Below are positions 57,108 through 64,000 of a stretch of 64,000 bases of DNA, one piece after another. The stretch covers positions 1,714,116 to 1,778,115 of the forward strand of contig JAJEKV010000100.1 in the NCBI GenBank assembly GCA_021234155.1. The letters run 5' to 3'. The DNA is from Isoetes taiwanensis. Its lineage: Eukaryota; Streptophyta; Lycopodiopsida; Isoetales; Isoetaceae. Numbering within the stretch: position 1 is the stretch's first letter; each line of letters begins with the position of its first letter. Below the pieces are notes generated by a model. The model did no database searches. It saw only the letters and a program-made list of their open reading frames with translations, and had not been told where the DNA came from. A program made the translations under genes and the position numbers.

Positions 57108-59050
57108 CTGGAATGTAAGGAATATGCAAAAAAAGGGAAAGCTGGAATCATAATCTGCTTATATATGAGATACATAAACCACATGATTTAAATAAGATTT
57201 GTCACGAAGACATTCTTGGCATGTAAAGTTCAATGCTCTCTCCTCAATAGTCGATATCCCTGTAAAGTCCTTGAAGCCTCAAACCATGAAAATCTCTCTC
57301 AATCTCTCAGTGCAAAATGCTTTCAATTATCTACAAAAACGAACCATCCATTTATTAGAGCCAACTAAAACTCTGATCATATCAGATACCTCACTACTAC
57401 TGCCGTAATCTCCATATCCTAATTGTATTGATTGCATGAAAGCTATGAACTTGTAGCCTAGGGATGACAAAAATCAAATACATCATATAAAAAGGAAAAT
57501 AAAAGACTGCAAATGAGGAAACAATTTAAGACAGGAGAGAATTTGATCATTGCTCTTCGGTTCTAAAACAATGCCCAATATTTTTCCAGAAGCCCCAATA
57601 TTATGATTTGTTCAAACACAAACCATGGATATTAAGATCCTAATCCTTGTACGTGCTTAGAATCTCTTTGAGAGAATATGTAGCATTATAACAGGGGTTT
57701 TTTTTTTTGGATTTTGTACGCTTTTTGGCATGGTTTTCCTATGATTTTAGTGCCGTATTCATTAGTCCATACTAAATAGTATTTCTAGAGTGCGGCTTTT
57801 TTGAAGCGTTGATTTTTTTTCAGCTTAAATAATCTAATGGTTCTTATTTTGGCCTCCTCATTCATATGCATGCAACCAGAGAAGTTCTTTTCTCTGAAAA
57901 GTTCTTGTTGGTGGTATTCGATTCGTCCTGTTGTGGTGGTATGCTTGATCTTTCTTTTGTGTTTGCTAACGATGTGTTAAGTTTTAATCTTATGCAGATA
58001 TTAGCATGATGTTAATCTTATGTTAATCTTATGCATGAGCAGATATTATTTGAAGGAAAACCGTGCTTCATTGGGTTGTTATTCTGTTCTTGCTCGTCAT
58101 ACATCTTCTTTAAACATTACAGAAACCGTTCTTCATATTAGCATGAGCAGATGTTATTAATGGACACAGATCTTTCGGTTTCTCTTTTTGTTTATCAAAA
58201 CCCCTTATTACAGAAACCGTTCTTCAGATTAGCATGAGCAGATATTATTATTGGAGACAGATCTTCCGGTTTTCCTTTTTGTCTTCAACCCCTTAGCTCA
58301 AAACTACAGTCCTGGATATTTAGGCTGCCATCAGTTTGGATCTGCTGTAAAATGACCTCAGAACCATGATTTTCCTCTGATTTCTCTGATTTACCCATGA
58401 TCTCATGGTATACACCCGCTTTGGTTGAAACCCTAAGAAGATAAAGTGTGCAAAAATCGGTCGTAGCAATCAGGCTTCAGAAATCGATCCAGCACTTTGA
58501 AACTCTGGCAATACCACAGTCAAATCCGGCACTCAGAACCATGTCGTGAAGCATTCAGATGCCATCTGCAATGTCGAAGCCGTAGCCCTGCCATTTCAGC
58601 TGCCATCTCCATTGTCGAAGCCCTAACCCTGCCATCTCGAATGTGCAATAAACCCTAACCCTTATCTATTCTTGTTCAAAATTGGAAATGTCAACCTTCC
58701 TTTTAACCTTGGAGAATTAAAATGTAACCCTTCCTCACAATATCTCCCATATTATTCATATTTACTCAGGCCGAGATTCCACTACTGGCAAGTCTATATG
58801 CTGACATGGAGCATTGTTCCATCACGGTAGAATTCTTACTGTCTTACTGTCGGTAATTTCGTGTAGTGTTCCATTTAGAAATTTTATGATGTATTTCATG
58901 GAGTTTATCTGTGTTTACTGACAAGCATTCAAAACTTCTAAGACTTGCCACTATTGTAAATCATGGCAATCATCCTTTAATCCCCATTTCCTTGAAAATC
59001 AGGTTTCAAAAAAATTAAGCTAATGTGAGCTGGGGTTGCTCTTACCGGAG
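57108..59050. other. No gene recognised; local tandem repeats and telo-box-like motifs
   Basis: A 91-bp unit (ATTACAGAAACCGTTCTTCA...) is tandem at 58116 and 58207. A short unit with ATGCCATCTGCAATGTCGAA is repeated near 58558-58640 and lies beside AAACCCTAA-type telo-box motifs (58430, 58630-58660), which in plants often occur in 5' regions of expressed genes. No ORF follows that I can support. Confidence 0.4.
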
Positions 59051-59166
59051 GGTAATGCCCGTCCGTTGAAGAGTGCTCCGGCAGTCTAAAGAAAATGCCA
59101 CATGGGCTCCGGTAATGCCCGTCCGTTGAAGAGTGCTCCGGCAGTCTAAAGAAAATGCCACATGGG
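59051..59166. repeat. Exact 60-bp tandem duplication
   Basis: GGTAATGCCCGTCCGTTGAA to CCACATGGG occurs at 59051-59106 and again, identical over 56 bp, at 59111-59166. Identity implies a very recent duplication. Confidence 0.9.
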
Positions 59167-59714
59167 CAATGTGCCGGACGTAGTGGAATACATGAAAAAA
59201 AATTATTGTTGACATGGCAGCTAGTGGTTGGGCATGAAATTCGTTGCTACTCTTAAATGGTGGCAGTGGAATCCTAGCCTCATATTATCTTTAAAATTAC
59301 TAGTTATTGTCCAAATTAGTAGTTATTACTAAAGGTGGTTATTAACAATTCTTTTTTTTTCTTAAAATTGTAGATATTAGTTCAACATCTTACAATGAGA
59401 TGAATGGCACGAAACAGGGCGAAGCCAAGGCTCAACATCATGAACGAGAGTCATGCAAGCAAATAAATCATCCTGCACAAGAACATCGAAGCTGAAGAGG
59501 CGCAAATCAACGAAGATGTGCATTGTATCTTAAGCCGCTATCCATTCTGAGTGTATTGGTTGCTATAATACTCTTGCCATCTTCAATGACTTAATAAATT
59601 TAAAAATAATATGCTTTTAAAGCATATGCAATTAAATTGCATTATTCTATAATAATATTGTTATTCAGGTAGATTTCACATATTGCTACATGTTTTGCAT
59701 GTTTTTACGCATGT

Positions 59715-59998
59715 TTGTTTTTTTTAGGGCCCGAAGGGCCCAAAATTTTTTAACTACCATTAACATTAATAGATAGATAGTAGATAGTAGTTTTAACGTC
59801 ACGCCACTAGGCAGCATCCAACTGGACATGTGACCACACACCACACTACATTGCTTGGTTGGGCCCTGCCCCCAACCACCTTACATTGCGTCTGTTGGGA
59901 TTTGACTCCCAACAGTACCGAGTGCGATTCTGGGCGGTCTCGAACTCGAGACCACATTGCTAAGGAACTAGTGTGTTACCACTAGACCAAACGCAACC
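59715..59998 (-). mobile_element. tRNA-derived SINE with A-rich tail
   Basis: On the minus strand the head GGTTGCGTTTGGTCTAGTGG contains a pol III A box (TGGTCTAGTGG, plus 59979-59989). A B box (GAGTTCGAGACC, plus 59937-59948) follows at normal tRNA spacing. The body has a TTGGGA...TCCCAA stem and ends in a GGGCCC-TTC-GGGCCC hairpin (59727-59741) and an A-rich tail (plus 59717-59725). The rest does not fold as a tRNA, so this is a SINE, not a tRNA gene. Target duplications were not resolved. Confidence 0.65.
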
Positions 59999-60025
59999 AT
60001 TGGATTTAATATATTTAAATTAAAA

Positions 60026-60327
60026 TCCCCCTTAAACCCCCTTTGGTTTGGGTGCTTATTCACACGGGGGCAGCGAGAGCCCTTATAATTATATTTTCCA
60101 CGTATAAAATCAACACCATATAGTATTTTGCTTCAAATCTTATAGTATTTTGCATATGTTGTTATACGGTATACCAATTTGTGTACTTCCATACCCCATA
60201 AACGAGGAACTTTATGTACGGTGTAGATTAAGGAATAAGGGTTGAATATGCCTATCCAACAGCTCTCGTTGCCCGGAGTCACCCCCCGTGTGAATAAGCA
60301 CCCAAACCAAAGGGGGTTTAAGAGGGT
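60026..60327. mobile_element. Foldback MITE with about 42-bp inverted termini
   Basis: AAACCCCCTTTGGTTTGGGT and GCTTATTCACACGGGGG near 60033-60069 reappear as the exact reverse complement (CCCCCGTGTGAATAAGC, then ACCCAAACCAAAGGGGGTTT) near 60283-60321. CGAGAGC / GCTCTCG extends the inverted arms inward. It is about 300 bp, non-coding and adjacent to the SINE. The target duplication is uncertain. Confidence 0.7.
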
Positions 60328-60627
60328 GATAATACAATAGAAGATAAGGGAACTTGAAATTAAGAAACTAAATTGCAAAGTCAGAACCGAGCTTCCTAGC
60401 TAATATTTCGATCAAAATAATTACATTTACCTACTAATTACGGTCCAGGAGCAGAGACCACACCTTTGATGCCAAAGCTCAAGCTTCATGAATATATCAA
60501 ACTCCGCAAGCAAATGCAACAGGAAATGCAACTTTGATAACACTTGTATGTACTATAACAGCAACTCCTTCAAATTAACCCAGCTATTAAAGCAATACCA
60601 AATTAAATAGTATAGCATAAACTTTAC

Positions 60628-60711
60628 CTGGATTTGGTGTGAATAGCCAAAGAATGTGGCTTGAAACAATTTCAAGATCATGGCATGCATACCGAGGTGC
60701 TATGCATCCTC
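60628..60711 (-). CDS. Candidate 84-nt exon of a minus-strand gene
   Basis: On the minus strand a TTTTTTTACTATAG acceptor and a CCAG|GTAAAG donor bound an open segment reading GCIAPRYACHDLEIVSSHIL then WLFTPNPG. Both splice sites are strong. Its phase does not join directly to the exon at 60939-61001, so at least one small exon is missing between them, or they are unrelated. The family is not recognised. Confidence 0.35.
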
Positions 60712-60938
60712 CTATAGTAAAAAAAAGGCCTATCCCAGAGGATCAGAGAATACGGGGATAATAGATATGGCATATATATCTGAAGCTGGATTGAAGTGCA
60801 TAGCTTGAAGCAACTTTCGAATCATGAGATCATCTCAAGGAAGAAAACATTTGTACCTTAAGGGCTGCAACCGCCATAGCAACGGCCAAAGAAATGATTT
60901 AATAGAAAAATTTAAAGCCTTGAGGTCTGTCTTCTTAC

Positions 60939-61001
60939 CCGGCTAATTGCTTTATTCCACATGCAGACCTTACCATCAAATACTTGCATTGCAAATCTTG
61001 T
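60939..61001 (-). CDS. Candidate 63-nt exon, WD-like motif
   Basis: On the minus strand, TTGTTCTTACGATGCCAG is followed by 21 codons reading TRFAMQVFDGKVCMWNKAIS plus R and a CGG|GTAAGA donor. It is phase 0 at both ends and fits the phase 0 exit of the exon at 61454-61650. The VFDGKVCMWN motif recalls a WD40 or propeller strand pair. Supported only by signals and composition. Confidence 0.4.
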
Positions 61002-61438
61002 CTGGCATCGTAAGAACAAATACAGAATCGTTGAGAAGCCCGGATGCTTCATTTTTTGTTCCAACAAAAAAAAAAACTCGGATGCCACAAATCTATTCAC
61101 CGGACTAATCATATTGCACTAAAAACATCTAAGCTAGTCATTGTTCAGGGTAATGGCTTGCAATAATGCCAAATAGGTTCTGGACGTGTTTTCCATACGA
61201 CTGCATGCCTCAAATGCCAGAAAAGGAAATCCATAAAAAGAAAAACCCTGCCGAAATCATCTTCCGGCGTCAAAAATCCCCACAACCTTAGATAAAGAAG
61301 CCTGAAGAAAAAATCCAAAAAGTTTTTCGCTTGCCGGAAAAACCAAATTTAAATATTTGATTCTTGATAGGCTCCCATACTTTTTGCATATCATCATTGT
61401 TAAGATCTTTAGCAATATTAAAATAGTATCTTACAATT

Positions 61439-61650
61439 TTAAGAGTCTTTTACTTCACTCTTTATTGTGGCCGCCAAATGTGGCGCACTGGTCTCATTAC
61501 AAACCAATGGAGGTGCCTTCTTGCTTTTTTGACATTGATCTCTCTTTTTCAATCTAGCTTTTATTTTTTGCTCTTCCTTTCTTCGTTTTTCTGCTGCATC
61601 GGAATCTTCCATGATTGCATCATTCTTTGGATTTCCATCCATAGTGGCTT
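61439..61650 (-). CDS. Candidate exon encoding a Lys/Glu-rich helical segment
   Basis: On the minus strand a GCAATATTAG acceptor is followed by ATMDGNPKNDAIMEDSDAAE and KRRKEEQKIKARLKKRDQCQ, a likely charged helix, ending SAPHLAATIKSE before a possible GTAAAAG donor (exon then 61454-61650) or a TAA at 61439. An ATG lies at 61642. It may be an early exon of the same minus-strand gene as 60939-61001. Confidence 0.4.
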
Positions 61651-62124
61651 CTAATATTGCAATTTCCATTGAACAAAGAATGTACAAAAACACCAGGAAA
61701 AAGTTTAGGAAGCTAGCTCTGCAAAAATTTAGTGCTATAAATATCTCAGGTTTTGACACAATCATTACTCAAAATTGCATATATTACAGGACTAGGATAG
61801 GAACATCTAAAAATACATGCTTTCAAGTCTAAAAACATATAAATATCAGTGATGCTATTTCCACCACCAGTTCCTATATCTCAGTCTATGCAGCAAGTTA
61901 AATAAATAAATAAATAAATCTGCTTTCAAGCCTAGACTCAAATATATCATGTCCAATTCATATACTCTAATAAATTACAAAATGAATCTTGCAAATAAGA
62001 AAAAGAAATACAATAAACATTGGTTCTCTAGGATGCAAATTCTGCCAAAACTCCAACAGTTCCCCAGATTATAGAATTTCAGTTGTTATGTGTCCAGATA
62101 CAATTGAAGGTATTAGGAAAATGG

Positions 62125-62796
62125 GAGAAATTCCATATCAATAGGTTATAGAAAGCTTATGTGCTAATAATAACAGAACCAGACCAGACATATCATATCT
62201 AATATAATTATTGAGTAGATATTTACAAAATTCTGAGAGACAACATTGCATTACTGCTAAACGGATTATGAGATACTTGAAAGGAACATTAAATTGAAGG
62301 CATAACCTACAATTCTAAAGATATAAATCTTTATACATATGCAGACGCTGATTGAGGTGAAGATTTGGATGGTCGAAGGTCTACATCAGGTTATGTATTA
62401 ATGGTAGGAGGTGGTCCAATATCATGGAGGAGCAAAAAACAAGGAGCTCTTGCAATGTCTTCTGCTGAAGCAGAATATAATCCATCATCATTAGCTGCTA
62501 AAGAGATAATCTAAGCAAGATGACTACAATTCAAACATATCCTACTATCTTATTTAGTGACAGTATACGCAGCATTGCTATTGCAAAGAATCTTGTTCAT
62601 CACGAATGGACAAAGCATACAGAATTACATATACCTTCCTTCAGAGATCTAGCAGAGAAAAATTTGATAGAAATGAAATATGTAAAAACAGTTAAACAAC
62701 TAGCAAATATATTCACAAAAGCTTTGGCAGAATAGAGACTAAACTTTCTTAAATGGAAGTTAGGGATATCGGGTGGAATATGGCATGAAGAGGAAG
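62125..62796 (+). pseudogene. Copia RNase H fragment with polypurine tract
   Basis: Plus-strand sequence reads RPDISY and LLSRYLQNSE, AKRIMRYLKGTLN, then DGRRSTSGYVLMVGGGPISW, SKKQGALAMSSAEAEY and, in another frame, FSDSIRSIAIAKNLVHHEWT to KQLANIFTKALAE. This is the C-terminal RT/RNase H of a Copia element with several stops and a frame change. The purine tract GAAGAGGAAG (62787-62796) ends the fragment. Earlier pol is absent. Confidence 0.75.
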
Positions 62797-63180
62797 TGTA
62801 GGAAGTAATCATGCCATATAATATAATGGTTCGATGGAAAATCCAACTATAGTGCAAAATTAAATTGAGTTCAAATGTCATAAAATGCATTGACCTATCT
62901 AGAAACTAGACACATGTAAACAAGAGATATCTTTGATCGAAAAATGTCTAGGTGGATCTAGATTAAAAATGGCAAAACTGACTTGATTCCAGGACAACCG
63001 AAGTTAAGCAGAAGCGTGTAGAATTATGGCGCAAAGGAATGTAAGTGTTGACGGAGTTATAAGATAGATAAGCTTATTTTGTGCGATGTATATAGAACAG
63101 AACTGATATTGATGCTAAATTGACTTTTTGTCAATTCTGTGAACTTAATATGTCACTATAGTATCAATAAGTAAAATGCG
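62797..63180 (+). mobile_element. 3' LTR of the Copia fragment (right end approximate)
   Basis: TGTAGGAAGTAATCATGCC starts immediately after the polypurine tract. No second LTR is present in the window, so the right end near 63150-63180 is only an estimate. Confidence 0.45.
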
Positions 63181-63479
63181 AAGGTTTGAGGTCACATTGA
63201 AATGAATTATTTGCTTTTCTTCTAAATATCAATAAACCTCTCGGGGTGTTGCCATTACCACTGCTGCCCCACCAGTTATTGATGTTGCTGCAACCCCTTG
63301 GGGTGCTGCCTAAGGTCATAGATTTTTTATTGGCTAGAACCACTGCCACTGTTGGCGCACAGTTGCTGATGCAACTGCAGCCCCTTGGCATTGTTGATGT
63401 TGCTCCTGCTAATCCTGCACTGCCTTGGAAAGTCGCCTCCCCCTTGCCTATGGTCTCCTGAAACTGGCCAAGCTTTCCA

Positions 63480-63750
63480 TGGCAGAAGGGGGTATAATTT
63501 GAACTCCATAGCCAGGGATATGGATTTCATCTTCCTTATGGAAATTTGGGAACATGCTGGGTATAGGATATTGGATCTACCAGACTATTAGCACTATTTA
63601 TTGTTCAATGAGTGCACAGGCAAGCGGGGACGTGGTGGCATAGCCTCCTACTATCAGACTGCCTTAGCACCTTCAGTCACCCTTATTGGCTCAAATGTTG
63701 GCACATTTGGCCAACATTACAAAACCACTATGTTTGTTTGGGAAATGGTC
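63480..63750 (+). pseudogene. LINE endonuclease-domain fragment
   Basis: Across adjacent frames the sequence reads RDMDFIFLMEIWEHAGYRIL, then CTGKRGRGGIASYYQTALAP. The I-x-x-L-x-E-x-W pattern followed by a G-x-G-G-I/V-A strand is characteristic of apurinic-type endonucleases at the start of LINE ORF2. A further stretch (FVWEMVKIFLIVFQPSIN) fits the next strand. It is broken and short. Confidence 0.45.
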
Positions 63751-64000
63751 AAGATTTTTCTAATTGTATTCCAGCCATCCATCAATAGGTTAGGGATTGA
63801 AAATGTCAAAAGGTAATGGCAAAAACAGGGACAAACCTGGGAAAATTGCCTGTTGATCCGTTGGGGACTTCAGCTGATGCCGCTTCCAAGAAAAATAGGA
63901 AACTGGACGCATAGGGTCAACAAAAGATCAAAATCGATTAATCAGGAAGAAATAAGATTTGAGTAGAGCTTTGACATGGTTGCCAAAGTTGTTACTAAAC
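63751..64000. other. Window edge, nothing firm
   Basis: A short Lys-rich open stretch (about 63803-63913) is seen, but no family is recognised. It may continue the LINE remnant. Confidence 0.3.

Noticed and set aside
59930-59998. A functional tRNA gene
   Set aside because: A and B boxes are present, but the sequence does not close into a tRNA acceptor stem and continues into a SINE body with an A-rich tail.
60060-60330. Solo LTR
   Set aside because: The ends are inverted, not TG...CA, and the long inverted arms indicate a foldback MITE.

Overview
This is nuclear DNA of a land plant. It holds secretory class III peroxidase genes with the classical four-exon layout, GT-AG introns, plant Copia and Gypsy (chromovirus) LTR retrotransposons primed by initiator tRNA-Met, a tRNA-derived SINE and LINE remains. 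A Replitron-like HUH endonuclease gene and a DUF7869-type relic point to a fern or another non-seed vascular plant rather than an angiosperm. That placement is an inference and cannot be proved here.

Layout. 0.5-2.8 kb: decayed DUF7869-type mobile gene. 3.1-4.1 kb: diverged direct repeats. 4.1-4.6 kb: 3' end of a Copia element with LTR. 6.3-6.6 kb: last exons of an unidentified host gene. 6.94-12.06 kb: Copia-1 (minus strand, TSD GATAA), with a MITE-like insert, sitting in a repeat that ends like a CACTA element. 12.8-15.4 kb: scattered candidate exons. 15.5-17.1 kb: a very hairpin-dense composite repeat. 19.2-20.65 kb: intact peroxidase gene. 21.06-23.81 kb: compact non-autonomous LTR element (TSD AATAG) carrying LEA-like coding sequence. 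25.06 kb: Helitron-type 3' end. 25.8-41.4 kb: an old transposase-like relic split by a 13.2-kb Gypsy chromovirus (26,971-40,168, TSD GGTGA). 43.5-45.0 kb: second peroxidase, now a pseudogene, with a duplicated promoter. 45.4-46.8 kb: Replitron-like HUH gene on the minus strand. 47.4-48.0 kb: LINE tail. 48.03-53.84 kb: Copia-2 (minus strand, TSD AGTAG, young). 57-61.7 kb: candidate exons of a minus-strand gene, plus a SINE and a foldback MITE. 62.1-63.8 kb: Copia and LINE fragments.

How it fits together. The two peroxidases are tandem duplicates in the same orientation, pushed about 23 kb apart by later insertions. The younger-looking insertions still have exact 5-bp target duplications.

Most notable. 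The Gypsy chromovirus, whose integrase ends in a chromodomain, also has an ORF upstream of gag whose first ten codons spell exactly the histone H3 N-terminus (Met, then residues 1-9). The other highlights are the HUH endonuclease gene, the LTR element with 11-residue LEA-like repeats, and the hairpin-dense block in which an identical core is enclosed by different but self-complementary arms.
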